A stretch of DNA of 64,000 nt, from NCBI GenBank assembly GCA_000230955.3, contig CP007060.1:1426001-1490000 (forward strand). The letters are read 5' to 3'. Positions 16,373 through 25,300 of the stretch are shown here, one piece after another. This DNA is from Halobacterium sp. DL1. Lineage in GTDB: Archaea > Halobacteriota > Halobacteria > Halobacteriales > Halobacteriaceae. Positions within the stretch are counted from its first letter, which is position 1. Each line of letters starts with the position of its first letter. The translations under genes were made by a program, and so were the position numbers. Below the pieces are notes generated by a model, which was not told where the DNA came from, made no database searches, and saw only the letters and a program-made list of their open reading frames with translations.

Positions 16373-17149
16373 CTACGAATCCTCGGCGAACACGGGGATG
16401 AATTCGCGCTGCTCGGCCAGGATGTCGGGGTCGAGGTCCGCGACGAGCGTGCGGTCGTCGCGGTTCAGCGACGCGCTGACTGCGCCGTCCGGGCGCACGA
16501 CTGCCGACCGACCGGCGTACTCGACGACCGGCGAGTCCGGGAGTTCGCGCCGTCCCGTGCGGCCACAGCCGACCACCCAGCGCACGCCGTCGAGCGCGCG
16601 GGCCCGCAGGAGGAGCCGCCAGTTCTCGCTGTAGGAACCGGGCCACGCGCCGACGACGAACAGCGCGTCGACGCGGTCGCGGGCGAACGCCGCGCTCACC
16701 TCCACGAAGTTGAGGTCGTAGCAGGTCACGATGCCCGCCTCGCCGACGGGCGTCTCGACAGTGACTGCCTCCTCGCCTGCCGAGAGCACACCGCGCTCGC
16801 CCGCCCAGCGGTTTCGCTTCCGGTAGAACGTCCGGTCGCCGTCCGGCGCGACGTAGACGGCGGTGTTGTAGTACTCCTCGCTGGCGTCCTCGACGAACCC
16901 GGCGAGTACGGCGACGTCGTAGTCGGCGGCGTAGGCTGCGAGTCGGTCGAGTTCCTCCCCCTCCCGGTCGAGCGCGGCGTCGTAGACTCGTTCGTCGGCG
17001 ACGAAGCCGGTGAGCGCGTACTCCGGGAACAGCGCGACGTCGACGCTGTTGTCGAGGCCGGCGAGACGCTCGCCGACGGTGGCGAGGTTGGCCGCCGGGT
17101 CGAGGTCCGCGACGTCGGTCTGGCAGGCGGCGACGGTTGGAGTCGGCAC
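16373..17149 (-). CDS. Nitrilase/carbon-nitrogen hydrolase family protein
   Basis: The 258-residue protein is read from a GTG at 17149; the much longer open frame upstream is a shadow of the ZIP gene. The catalytic triad of the nitrilase superfamily is complete: Glu43 in FPEYALTG, Lys111 in YRKRNRW and Cys143 in GIVTCYDLNF. Such enzymes hydrolyse amides or nitriles, for example omega-amidase, ureidopropionase or N-carbamoyl amino acid hydrolase; the substrate cannot be told. It is cytoplasmic and is not tightly coupled to the upstream ZIP gene (47 bases). Confidence 0.85.
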   Translation of the reverse strand: MPTPTVAACQTDVADLDPAANLATVGERLAGLDNSVDVALFPEYALTGFVADERVYDAALDREGEELDRLAAYAADYDVAVLAGFVEDASEEYYNTAVYVAPDGDRTFYRKRNRWAGERGVLSAGEEAVTVETPVGEAGIVTCYDLNFVEVSAAFARDRVDALFVVGAWPGSYSENWRLLLRARALDGVRWVVGCGRTGRRELPDSPVVEYAGRSAVVRPDGAVSASLNRDDRTLVADLDPDILAEQREFIPVFAEDS

Positions 17150-17196
17150 ACCCTCGACTCCGCGGGCACTCGGCAAAAGTCCGGCGCTCCGGCCGC

Positions 17197-17997
17197 TCAG
17201 GTGACGAACAGCATCGGCACCATCCCCGCGACGCCGAGGACGAGACCGGTCGCCAGTTCGCGTGCACCGCCGCCCGGGAGGCGCTCGCCGACCTCCCTGG
17301 CCTCCGGGATGAACTCGTGGAGGACGAGGAACACCATCGCGCCGCCCGCGAAGCCGAAGCCGACGGGGAGCAACGTCCGTGCGACCTGGACGAACGCGTA
17401 CGCGAGCACCGCGCCGATGGGCTGGGGGACGCTGGTGAACACCGCGACCCCGACCAGTTTCCAGCGGCGCGCGCCGTGTTCGTGGAGCGGGATGGAGACG
17501 GCCAGCCCCTCTGGGACGTTGTGGATGGAGATGGCGATGGTCATGAAGACGGCGAGCAGCGGGACGGTGAACCCGAGAATCGGGAACCCGCCATCCAGTC
17601 CCATGTCGGCGAAGGAGACGCCGACGGCGACGCCCTCGGGGAACGAGTGGACGGTGAGGACGCCCGCGATGAGCACGAGTTTCTTGAAGTCTGCCTCGGC
17701 AATCTCCCGTGGCGCGAACTCGTAGCTGTGGATAATGCGGTCGGCAGCGAGGACGAGGACGACGCCCACTGCAGCGCCCGCAGCCACTTCGAGTGGCGTC
17801 CCGTAGTTGAGCCCCTCCCGGAACAGCCCGAACCCGGAGGCCGATAGCATGATGCCGGAGGCTAGCCCCCAGAGGCCGACGCGCCAGCGGTCGTCGACGT
17901 CGTCGACGAAGAAGAACGGGAGGGCACCCAGTCCCGTGGCGAGTGCCGTCAGCAACCCGGCGACGAAGACGAAGGCCAGCGTACCCGTCAGTTCCAT
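17197..17997 (-). CDS. ZIP family divalent metal transporter
   Basis: The 266-residue protein has eight predicted helices and the ZIP metal-path motifs HSFPEGVAVG (helix 4) and HNVPEGLAVS (helix 5). Many ZIPs have a His-rich loop, but only HEHG is visible here. ZIP proteins import Zn, Mn or Fe. A TATA box (GAATATATT on the minus strand, 18044-18052) is next to a half-palindrome like a DtxR-family site, so Mn or Fe control is plausible. The start at 17997 leaves a leader of about 20 bases. Confidence 0.88.
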   Translation of the reverse strand: MELTGTLAFVFVAGLLTALATGLGALPFFFVDDVDDRWRVGLWGLASGIMLSASGFGLFREGLNYGTPLEVAAGAAVGVVLVLAADRIIHSYEFAPREIAEADFKKLVLIAGVLTVHSFPEGVAVGVSFADMGLDGGFPILGFTVPLLAVFMTIAISIHNVPEGLAVSIPLHEHGARRWKLVGVAVFTSVPQPIGAVLAYAFVQVARTLLPVGFGFAGGAMVFLVLHEFIPEAREVGERLPGGGARELATGLVLGVAGMVPMLFVT

Positions 17998-18041
17998 ACC
18001 GCGACCTACGCAGACGTGACGAATATCGCTTTTGCTTCCGA

Positions 18042-18066
18042 GAAAATATATTCGGGTAGCCTAAAA
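18042..18066 (-). promoter_or_regulatory. Promoter of the ZIP gene with half DtxR-type site
   Basis: On the minus strand TTTTAGGCTACCCGAA (complement of 18051-18066) carries one perfect half-site TTTAGGC, a 2-base spacer and a degenerate second half, directly upstream of the TATA element AATATATTT. The half-site is the same as in the perfect operator at 7298. Binding by the same regulator is inferred, and weaker. Confidence 0.45.
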
Positions 18067-18103
18067 CCAGGCGAGTGAAGCAGGGGGTCGCGACTAGGGA
18101 GGT

Positions 18104-18406
18104 ATGGACGAGCAAGCGCGCGTCGCCGCGTTCCTCGACGGCAACGACCTCCGCGCACCCCCCGAGAATCGCGTCCTCGACCTCGCTAGCGAGGTCGGCG
18201 AACTCGCGAAGAACGTCAACGAGAGCACCGACTACGGCGCTTGTGAGGGCGCCGACGTCGAGCGCGACGAACTCGGTGACGCCCTGTTCTGCCTGCTCGC
18301 ACTGGCCGACGAGCTCGACTACGACGCGGGCGCGGCCGTCGACGAAGCGCTCGCGAAGTACGAGGACCGCATCGAGGAGAGCGGCGGCGCAGGTTCCGGC
18401 GCGTAA
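18104..18406 (+). CDS. MazG-like nucleotide pyrophosphohydrolase
   Basis: The 100-residue protein has the all-alpha NTP pyrophosphatase motif: ASEVGELAKNVNE (ExxE) and, 20 residues later, ERDELGDALFCLLALADEL (ExxD), which bind Mg with the nucleotide triphosphate. Single-domain MazG-like proteins clear non-canonical or damaged nucleotides. GGAGGT directly abuts the ATG at 18104, too close for a useful ribosome site, so translation is probably leaderless or start-led. It is divergent from the ZIP gene. Confidence 0.85.
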   Translation: MDEQARVAAFLDGNDLRAPPENRVLDLASEVGELAKNVNESTDYGACEGADVERDELGDALFCLLALADELDYDAGAAVDEALAKYEDRIEESGGAGSGA

Positions 18407-18712
18407 CAACTACAGCACCACCACCGGTTTCACGCCATCTGATTGTCAACGTCGCGTCTCACAGCGCCACACCGACACGCGACAGGGCGAACTGAGCGAG
18501 TACTCCGAACCGTCCAGGGACTCGGCGGCGCCCCTCCGGAGCAGCGTTCAGAACGATCACCGAGATGGAGGTGCACATCGTGGCCGTACAGCCGTACGCG
18601 CTGCCGGCCGTCGGACGTGCGGAGAATCTCGTTCGCGGCAGTTGATTCAGACGCGGAGGTTGTTGAACTGATACCGGGGCTCCTCAACGACTACGGTGAC
18701 TTGGACGGACTC
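18407..18712. other. Intergenic stretch without recognisable gene
   Basis: About 300 bases between the MazG-like stop and the CheW paralogue stop. Frames on both strands are partly open but show no family motif, and no promoter, tRNA or strong repeat was seen. It may be decayed coding sequence. Confidence 0.4.
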
Positions 18713-19111
18713 CTACACCAGGGCGTTGGGTTCGACCCAGACGACGAAACGGTCCTCGCGCCTGACGACGCCCCGAGTCGTTTCCGAAGCAGCCGAATCG
18801 TCGAGCTCGGCTTCGCTGACGGACTCCACCTCGTGGACGTTGTCGACCAGCAGGCCGGTCGCGTCGTGGTCCGAGAGTACGACGATGCGCTGGCCGTCCG
18901 GCTCCCCGTCGACCTCCAGGTTGACCCGTGGGTCGACGACTGTCGTCGTCTCGCCGCGCAGGTCGACGACGCCGACGACGTTCGCGTCGGCGTTCGGGAT
19001 CTGGGTCACGTCCTCCGTCGCGTCGACGATCTCGTCCACGTGTCCGATGTCTATACAGTAGCGACCGTCGTCCAGCGAGAACTCCAGCACGTCCGTCTCT
19101 TCGTCAGCCAT
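18713..19111 (-). CDS. cheW: CheW-like chemotaxis coupling protein (second copy)
   Basis: A 132-residue CheW domain from the ATG at 19111, with FSLDDGRYCIDIGHVDEIVD, the core motif VVGVVDLRGETTTVVDPR and VDNVHEVESV. CheW links receptors to the kinase CheA. A TATA-like TTAATCTG on the minus strand lies about 25 bases upstream. It is separated from the main che operon by over 20 kb but sits at the edge of the same motility island. The two CheW copies share only the core motifs, so they may serve different receptor sets. Confidence 0.88.
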   Translation of the reverse strand: MADEETDVLEFSLDDGRYCIDIGHVDEIVDATEDVTQIPNADANVVGVVDLRGETTTVVDPRVNLEVDGEPDGQRIVVLSDHDATGLLVDNVHEVESVSEAELDDSAASETTRGVVRREDRFVVWVEPNALV

Positions 19112-19199
19112 ACGGAGGTCTCTGCAACCGACCAGATTAAGCGTTGGGTCTACAACAGGCCCGACAGTCTTTTTTCCCCCCGCTCCCATCCTTCGCTCG

Positions 19200-19541
19200 A
19201 TGGAGCCGGTGGACGTGTTGCGGGTACTCGGTAACAAGTACAACGCCGAGATACTCGAAGCAACGCACGCCCCGAAATCCGCCCAGGAGCTCAGCGAGGA
19301 GCTCGACATCCCTATCGCAACAAGCTACCGCCGAATCGAGGAGCTGAGCGACCACGACCTCCTCAAACTCGAGGGGAAGGAGCTCTCCGACGAGGGGCGC
19401 CGCACGAAAGTGTACCGGCGGCAGATAGACGAAATAACCGTCAAGTTCGGCGTCGACGAGACGCGCGTCGACACCACCGAACGCACAGAGGCCAAGAACG
19501 CGCTCGTCGACGTGTGGAGCGACCTTCGTTCCGAAGGCTAA
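19200..19541 (+). CDS. ArsR-like winged-helix transcription regulator
   Basis: A 113-residue protein from the ATG at 19200. Residues 1-75 form a winged helix: VDVLRVLGNKYNAEILEA, then KSAQELSEELDIPIATSYRRIEEL as recognition region. It has no metal-binding Cys cluster. The second half is a charged dimerisation helix. A DUF7521 membrane protein follows 69 bases downstream; I recall such HTH/DUF7521 pairs as common in haloarchaea. The target is unknown. An unusual T6C6 tract (about 19170-19181) lies just upstream. Confidence 0.82.
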   Translation: MEPVDVLRVLGNKYNAEILEATHAPKSAQELSEELDIPIATSYRRIEELSDHDLLKLEGKELSDEGRRTKVYRRQIDEITVKFGVDETRVDTTERTEAKNALVDVWSDLRSEG

Positions 19542-19610
19542 TTCTCCTAGGTAATAACTGCGGCCACAGATTTATACGCGGTGTAGGTGACCACTGTACG
19601 ACACTTGGAT

Positions 19611-19892
19611 ATGCGCCTCATCGAAGCACTCTACCTCGTGTTCAGTGGCACGCTCACTGCAGCCGGCCTCAGCATGGTCTGGTTCGCGGTCCGCGCCTAC
19701 CGGAACACCGGACGGTCCGCCATGCTCTACCTCTCCGTGGGGTTCGGACTCGTCGTCGCCGCCGCGCTCGGCACGACGCTGCTCGCCTTCCTCACGGGGT
19801 TCGAACAGACACGTTCGCTGCTGACGGCGAACTACCTCCTCACGACCGCAGGGTACATCTGCGTGATGTACAGCATCGTCATCCGCGACTGA
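19611..19892 (+). CDS. DUF7521-like three-helix membrane protein
   Basis: A 93-residue protein from the ATG at 19611 (MRLIEALYLVFSGTL); a GTG at 19587 is possible but a TATA element (TTTATAC, 19570-19576) fits the ATG better. Three helices are visible (LYLVFSGTLTAAGLSMVWFAV, LYLSVGFGLVVAAALGTTLL, NYLLTTAGYICVMYSIVI). The pairing with an upstream HTH protein suggests a membrane sensor for that regulator, which is inference. Confidence 0.7.
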   Translation: MRLIEALYLVFSGTLTAAGLSMVWFAVRAYRNTGRSAMLYLSVGFGLVVAAALGTTLLAFLTGFEQTRSLLTANYLLTTAGYICVMYSIVIRD

Positions 19893-19902
19893 AGGGGTCC
19901 GC

Positions 19903-20850
19903 TCAGGAGAAGCGAGACTTCACGCGGTCGAACAGTTTTACGCGCCGCTCGGAGGCGTCCGGACTCTCGTCGAGGCCCGCCTCCTCGATTAGCTCTTCCA
20001 GGGAGATCTCGTAGACGGGCCCCTCCTCCGCTGCCTCTTCTGGCTGGCCCGCCGGTTCCGCCGTCTCTCCCGTGTCGGGGTCGACCCACTCGAAGCCCGC
20101 GTCGGGCGTCGTGGTCGGCTCCATCCCCACGCTGTCCGCGAGCTTCGCGGCGAGACGGTCGTAGGCCCGCGCTGCCGGGCTCTCCGGTTTGATGTCGACG
20201 ACCGGCCGGCTCTTGCGCACGGCCAGTTTTACCGCGTCGTCGTGGGGAACGCTGGCCGTCACTGCCTCCGTCGTGCCGAGCGCGGCAGCGATGCCCTCGA
20301 CGTCGTCGAAGCCGCCGTCGCCGGTCCGGGTGAACACCGCGCCGACGACCGGTTTCTCCAGCTTGGTCACCAGCTGCCCGGTCTTCGTCGCGTCGGTCAG
20401 TGACGCGAGCTCGGCGGTCGTGACCAGCAACACGCCGTCGGCGACGCTCATCGCCATCGCGATGTCGTAGCTCAGGCCCGCTCCCGCGTCCAGCAACACC
20501 ACGTCGTTGCGGGCCCGGAGGTAGTTCACCACGCGGTGCAGCGACTTGGCGTCAGCCTCGGCGAACTGCTCGAGTTCCGTGGAGCCAGGGACGAGGGTGA
20601 GGCCGTTCGTGTCGTAGGCAGCCTCCGCTGGCGACGCTTCGCCCGCGAGGACGTCGTGAAGCGTCTTGTCGGGGTCGACGCCGAGCAGCCCCGCGAGGTT
20701 CGCCATCCCGAGGTCGACGTCGACGAGGGCCACGTCGAACCCGTCGTTGGCGAGCGCGACTCCGAGATTCGCAGTCGTCGTCGACTTCCCGACGCCACCC
20801 TTCCCGCTGGCGACGGCGAACACGTACCCGTCGCCTCCGGCCTCGTTCAT
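19903..20850 (-). CDS. minD: MinD/ParA-family ATPase with C-terminal extension, next to archaellum genes
   Basis: The 315-residue protein has the deviant Walker A motif SGKGGVGKSTTT (residues 14-25), VALVDVDLGMANL (switch I/A') and VVLLDAGAGLSYD (Walker B). Residues 1-245 form the MinD domain; the last 70 are an acidic extension ending in a short basic segment (RRVKLFDRVKSRFS) that could bind membrane or partner. Haloarchaea have several MinD paralogues, and one (MinD4 in Haloferax volcanii, from memory) positions archaella and chemoreceptor arrays at cell poles. Its place 45 bases after arlJ fits such a role but does not prove which paralogue it is. Confidence 0.82.
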   Translation of the reverse strand: MNEAGGDGYVFAVASGKGGVGKSTTTANLGVALANDGFDVALVDVDLGMANLAGLLGVDPDKTLHDVLAGEASPAEAAYDTNGLTLVPGSTELEQFAEADAKSLHRVVNYLRARNDVVLLDAGAGLSYDIAMAMSVADGVLLVTTAELASLTDATKTGQLVTKLEKPVVGAVFTRTGDGGFDDVEGIAAALGTTEAVTASVPHDDAVKLAVRKSRPVVDIKPESPAARAYDRLAAKLADSVGMEPTTTPDAGFEWVDPDTGETAEPAGQPEEAAEEGPVYEISLEELIEEAGLDESPDASERRVKLFDRVKSRFS

Positions 20851-20895
20851 CTATCGCCACGTAGCGGGGTACAGTACATAAGTGTGGCTCCGTCG

Positions 20896-22629
20896 TCAGA
20901 CCGCCAGCAGCGACCCGACTAGCTCCAGGGTCAGCGCCGCGATGACGGCCGAAATCCACGTCATCGCGACGAAGTGGACGTAGGCGTTGACCTTGTGGCC
21001 GCCGTCGATGACCCGGATCATCAGCGAGGAGAGCACCGCGTTGACCAGGATGGTCACCACCAGCAGGTACTCGATCAGCTGGATGTCGTACACCTCGGTG
21101 TTGATGATGCTGCCGACGTTGAACGCGGGGTTCGAGAAGTCAAGTCCGAGTCCCGAGATGACGTCGACGATGCCGAGGCCGATGAAGAACGCGAACGTCG
21201 CGGCTGCGGTGATACCGTAGAGGACGCCGATCATCGTCGAGACGGACTGCGAGCGGCGCTGGCGCAACTGCAGCACCTCGCTCATGTTCCGCGAGATGAG
21301 CTCTCCCAGGTTTTTGGGCTCCCCGCCCATCTGGCGCCCGATGAGGTACATCTCGCTGAACTTCTGGATGAGGTAGGAGTGAGCGTCCGCAGTGAAGTGC
21401 CGCCACGCCAGGGAGGCGTCGAGGCGGAGGTTCAACCGCTTGTAGAGGTCGTCGACCAGCCCCGAGAGCGCGCCGAAGTTCTTGTCGCGCAGCGTCTCCA
21501 GAACCCGAGTGGTCGTGGTCTGGCGGGCCGTCTCGCTGGCCCCCAGTCCGCGGATGAAACTCGTGAACGAGTCGTCGCGGTCCTTCACGCGCTCCTCCTC
21601 GAAGTGCGCGAGGATGCCGGGGATGAGCAGCGGCGTCGTCGGCACCGCGGCGTACAGCGGGAGCGGGACCGACCGGGGGTCGACGCTCGTCCACCTGAAC
21701 AGGACCGCCATCACGCCGACGACGGCCGCCACGGAGAGCAACCCGCCGACCGCCGTCGCGCCCCGGAGCTTCCACTCCGTCCACGTCGTCCGGTTCTCCG
21801 GGAAGTACCACAGCGGGTCGCTCGGCGCGACCGTGTAGATGGCGTAAAGGAAGCCGATCTGGATGAACGAGTAGAGCACGACGACGGCGGACACCGTCAT
21901 GGTCGGGTTCGTCCCGGAGAGGATGGGCAGGACGGTTGCGAACACGAGCGCGAACGTCACGGACAGCACCATGGACAGGTAGAGGTCCTTCATCACCTGG
22001 AGGTTCTCCAGTTGCCCCTCGTAGGCTGTCACGTAGTTCCGAATGATGGCATCCTGCTCGGTGGTCAGGTACGACTCCAGGCTCTCCCCGGAGTTGATCG
22101 TGTACGCGAGCCGGTCGAGGAAGTCGGCCAGCAGGTCGCTGGGAACCTTGTTCGCGCGCATCCGGCAGGCGTCGTCGAGGCTCTGGTTCCAGGCGTCGAT
22201 GAGCTGGACGATGCGGCGGGCCTCCTCTGCGAGCGGTCCGTACTCTTCCTCGGCACCGATGCGGCGGAACACCTCCACCCGGTCGATGTTCGTCGTCGAC
22301 AGCACCGTCATGTGAGTGACGAACAGGTGGAAGCGATTCTCCATGCGCGTCCGGCGCTGGTCGAGTCGGATCTTCGGGTAGAGCACCGCCGCCACCAGGC
22401 CGAGCAGGCCGAGCATCGGTATCGGCAGCGTGAGGAATATCGGCAGGTCGAAGACCACCACCGAGACGACCGAGAAGATGAAGAACAGCACTCCCGGCGC
22501 GACGATGAACAGCACGTACTGGAACGTCGGCATCGGCATCTGCCGGTAGGACTCCAGCACCGAGTCCACGATGTCCCCGAGCTCCAGATTCTCCAGCGTG
22601 CCTGTCGCTTCGACTTCCTCGGTGGACAT
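20896..22629 (-). CDS. arlJ: Archaellum membrane platform protein ArlJ (FlaJ)
   Basis: The 577-residue protein is a T2SF-type (PilC/TadC-like) platform with two clusters of transmembrane helices flanking cytoplasmic loops rich in Arg and Glu. The second loop (KNLGELISRNMSEVLQLRQRRSQ) matches the ArlI-binding region. It anchors the motor ATPase ArlI and guides archaellin assembly in the cytoplasmic membrane. Its ATG is 1 base after the ArlI stop, so the two are coupled. It is the last archaellum gene of the unit before minD. Confidence 0.95.
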   Translation of the reverse strand: MSTEEVEATGTLENLELGDIVDSVLESYRQMPMPTFQYVLFIVAPGVLFFIFSVVSVVVFDLPIFLTLPIPMLGLLGLVAAVLYPKIRLDQRRTRMENRFHLFVTHMTVLSTTNIDRVEVFRRIGAEEEYGPLAEEARRIVQLIDAWNQSLDDACRMRANKVPSDLLADFLDRLAYTINSGESLESYLTTEQDAIIRNYVTAYEGQLENLQVMKDLYLSMVLSVTFALVFATVLPILSGTNPTMTVSAVVVLYSFIQIGFLYAIYTVAPSDPLWYFPENRTTWTEWKLRGATAVGGLLSVAAVVGVMAVLFRWTSVDPRSVPLPLYAAVPTTPLLIPGILAHFEEERVKDRDDSFTSFIRGLGASETARQTTTTRVLETLRDKNFGALSGLVDDLYKRLNLRLDASLAWRHFTADAHSYLIQKFSEMYLIGRQMGGEPKNLGELISRNMSEVLQLRQRRSQSVSTMIGVLYGITAAATFAFFIGLGIVDVISGLGLDFSNPAFNVGSIINTEVYDIQLIEYLLVVTILVNAVLSSLMIRVIDGGHKVNAYVHFVAMTWISAVIAALTLELVGSLLAV

Positions 22630-22630
22630 G

Positions 22631-24520
22631 TTAGAACCCGCGCGAGATGGTGAACGGTAGCCCCTCGACCCCGTCCCGCTGGAACGCCGCGATGGTGTCG
22701 TTGAAGTCGTGGTAGCCGATCAGGTCCTCCTGGATGATGCGCTCGATGATCTCCGCGCGGAAGTCCATCTCGTCGTAGATTTCGCGGGTGTCGGCGTAGC
22801 CCAACAGGGTCGCAATCTGCTCTTCGAGTACGTAGGAGTTGTTCCGGCCCTGGAAGACGATCTCGTCCTCGACGGGGTCCCAGTAGAACGCCTGCCGGGT
22901 GACGACCCCGCCCATCTCCTTGGAGTACCCCTCGATCTCCTGCACCGAGGTGACACGGCGCAGGACGTCGTCGCCCTGTTTGACGCGGTTCTGGAACAGC
23001 GCCACGTCGGCGTTGTCCATGAACGTCTCCGGGACGTTGATTGGTTCACCGGTGAACCGCTGAATCATCGAGACAATGTCGCTGGCGTGGAACGTCAGCA
23101 TCACGGGGTGACCGGTCTGGGCTGCCTGGAACGCCATGCGACCCTCGGCGCCACGCACCTCACCGACGACGATGTAGTCGGGGCGGGAACGGAGCGCCGC
23201 CGCGACCAGGTCGAACATGTCCACGTCTGCGGAGTTCTCCCCTTGCCCCTCGCGGGTGAGCAGTTGCTGCCACGTCTCGTGGGGCGGGATGACCTCCGCG
23301 GTGTCCTCCGCGGTGTAAATCTTCGAGTCCCGCGGGATGAACGACATGATGGAGTTCAGTGTCGTCGTCTTCCCGGACGCCGTCTCCCCGACGACGAACA
23401 CCGTCTGCTCGTTCTCAAGGCAGAGCCAGAGGTAGGCAGCCAGTTCCGGCGACAGCGTCCCCCACTTCGTAATCTGGCCGACTGACAGCGGCACGTCGTC
23501 GCCCTGGCGGATGGTGAGCGACGGCCCCTTCAGCGAGACGTCGTCGCTGTAGATGATGTTGATACGGGAGCCGTCCGGGAGCGTCGAGTCCACGATCGGG
23601 TCGGAGTCCGACACCGGGTCACCCATGCGTTCGCCGATGTTCCGCAGCCAGCTGTCGAACTCCTCGGGGGTGCCGAAGTCCACGGTGGTCTCGAGCATCC
23701 CGTAGGTGCCGTGGTCGACGTAGCAGCCGCTGGGCCCGATGACGTGAACGTCCTCGTTGTACGGGTCGCGCATCACCGGTTCGAGCGGTCCGAGTCCGAC
23801 GATGTCCCGGTTCAGCTGGTAGCGGATGTTCTCGTAGGTCGTCTGGTCGACGGGGATGCGCCCGAACCCGAACGCCTCCTCGAGAGCCTCTCGCATCACC
23901 GGCACTGCAGCACGGAACTGGTTCGCGAAGCTGGTCGGCGCCGACGCGACCCGGCGGGCCCCCGCCTTCACCTGCTGTGTGGAGAGGTCGCCGGAGTCCA
24001 TCGACATCTGCCCGCGCTCGTCGCTGACCATCGTGTCCGCGACCGACGAGGAGTCGAAGTTCCGCACCAGCGAGCCGAGGTTGTTCGGGAGCTGGCGGAC
24101 GCGGTGGAAGACTCCCATCTCGTCCTCGTCGTTGATGCGAACCGTCTCTTCCAGGAGTTCCTCGATGCGGTCGTCGTACTCAGCCTCCGCCTCCGGAGCG
24201 GGCTTCTGGACGGACTTCTCTAGGATGCGTTCCTGGACGTTGGCGAACACCGCGGCCTCGGGCCCGGAGAGCTCCGGTTCGATGGTGTAGTACTTCGTGT
24301 CCTTCCCCAGGTCGCCGTAGACGTGGCAGTAGATGGGGCCGCCCACGGGGTAGAGCACGTTCGGCTTGTCGGCCTCCCAGTCGTCGTCCGGTTCGTCGAT
24401 GAGCTCCGGGAACTCGCCCGTGAACTGCTTGAACCGCTGGAGGTACTCGCGCAGATGGGTGTAACGACTCGCGGTCTCCCGGAGTTCGTGCCCGATCTGT
24501 CTACTCCCGTGGTCTGCCAT
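22631..24520 (-). CDS. arlI: Archaellum motor ATPase ArlI (FlaI)
   Basis: The 629-residue protein belongs to the secretion ATPases. Walker A is VVGETASGKTTTLNS, the Asp box DSKIYTAEDTAEV, the atypical Walker B is VVGEVRGAEGRMAFQA, with the His box GHPVMLTFHAS. The first ~240 residues are longer than in many archaea and are partly acidic, typical of haloarchaea. ArlI hexamers hydrolyse ATP for filament assembly and for rotation. A 9-base gap separates it from arlH upstream. Confidence 0.96.
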   Translation of the reverse strand: MADHGSRQIGHELRETASRYTHLREYLQRFKQFTGEFPELIDEPDDDWEADKPNVLYPVGGPIYCHVYGDLGKDTKYYTIEPELSGPEAAVFANVQERILEKSVQKPAPEAEAEYDDRIEELLEETVRINDEDEMGVFHRVRQLPNNLGSLVRNFDSSSVADTMVSDERGQMSMDSGDLSTQQVKAGARRVASAPTSFANQFRAAVPVMREALEEAFGFGRIPVDQTTYENIRYQLNRDIVGLGPLEPVMRDPYNEDVHVIGPSGCYVDHGTYGMLETTVDFGTPEEFDSWLRNIGERMGDPVSDSDPIVDSTLPDGSRINIIYSDDVSLKGPSLTIRQGDDVPLSVGQITKWGTLSPELAAYLWLCLENEQTVFVVGETASGKTTTLNSIMSFIPRDSKIYTAEDTAEVIPPHETWQQLLTREGQGENSADVDMFDLVAAALRSRPDYIVVGEVRGAEGRMAFQAAQTGHPVMLTFHASDIVSMIQRFTGEPINVPETFMDNADVALFQNRVKQGDDVLRRVTSVQEIEGYSKEMGGVVTRQAFYWDPVEDEIVFQGRNNSYVLEEQIATLLGYADTREIYDEMDFRAEIIERIIQEDLIGYHDFNDTIAAFQRDGVEGLPFTISRGF

Positions 24521-24529
24521 GGTGATTTC

Positions 24530-25300
24530 CTACGCCACACTGCGACTCTCGATGACGATACCGGTCCCGGACCGAACCGAGTACCCGATCGTGTCACCGA
24601 CCTGCTCGCCCATGCCGGCGAACCGGCGTACGGCGATCGAACGGCGGACGTCGTTGCCGACCTCTACCATCTGTAACTCGAGGTAGACGTCGGCAATCGA
24701 GCGGAACGGCCCGATTGCTTCCTCGTCCACCGTACTCGGGTCCACCGTCAAAACGATGACCTTCCCCTGCGAGACGACGTCCCTGAAGAACGAGATGATC
24801 TCGAGGGCCGCCTGCCGCTCGTCGTTCTGACGGACGAGCGCCTCGAACTGCGGGTCGTTCCGGAGGATGGCGTCGAACGTGTCGATGATGACGGTGTCGG
24901 CCTGCCACATCTTCTCCGCCTCCATCAGCCGCTTCAGTAGCTGTTTCCGGTTCCCCTCGTCGTCCTCGTCCATGTCGGTCGTCCGGAGCGCGCTCTGTCC
25001 AGTGTCCACGTCGGCGTGGAAGAACAGCAGGTCCTCGTTCAGGAGGTGCTCCTCGACGTCGTAGCTCAGCGAGTGCATCTGGTCGATGAAACCGCGAACC
25101 GTCAGCTCCGTCGAGACCAGCGTCACGGAGTGGTCCTCCTCGCAGAAGCCGTGCGTGAACCGCTGGCTCATGGCGGACTTCCCCGCGCCGTAGTCGCCCT
25201 CGATGAGGACGATGCTGCCGCCGGGAATCCCACCGCCCAGCTCGTTGTTCAGTCGGTCGTGCGCGTCCAGGCCGAGGGAGTAGAGATTTCTCGTGCTCAT
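24530..25300 (-). CDS. arlH: Archaellum ATP-binding protein ArlH (FlaH)
   Basis: The 256-residue protein has a RecA/KaiC-like fold. Walker A is [14 protein letters not shown] and Walker [12 protein letters not shown]. ArlH binds ATP, hydrolyses it poorly and forms a ring that regulates ArlI and docks to ArlC/D/E. The ATG overlaps the arlG stop by four bases (ATGA). Confidence 0.95.
   Translation of the reverse strand: MSTRNLYSLGLDAHDRLNNELGGGIPGGSIVLIEGDYGAGKSAMSQRFTHGFCEEDHSVTLVSTELTVRGFIDQMHSLSYDVEEHLLNEDLLFFHADVDTGQSALRTTDMDEDDEGNRKQLLKRLMEAEKMWQADTVIIDTFDAILRNDPQFEALVRQNDERQAALEIISFFRDVVSQGKVIVLTVDPSTVDEEAIGPFRSIADVYLELQMVEVGNDVRRSIAVRRFAGMGEQVGDTIGYSVRSGTGIVIESRSVA

Noticed and set aside
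16373-18409. A 678-codon frame that includes the nitrilase
   Set aside because: Only the last 258 codons match the nitrilase family; the rest is antisense to MazG and in another frame of ZIP, with low-complexity Arg-rich translation.
20974-22653. A 559-codon open frame antisense to arlJ
   Set aside because: It is a shadow of arlJ in a GC-rich genome: composition is Arg/His/Asp-rich, without domains, and arlJ is unmistakable.
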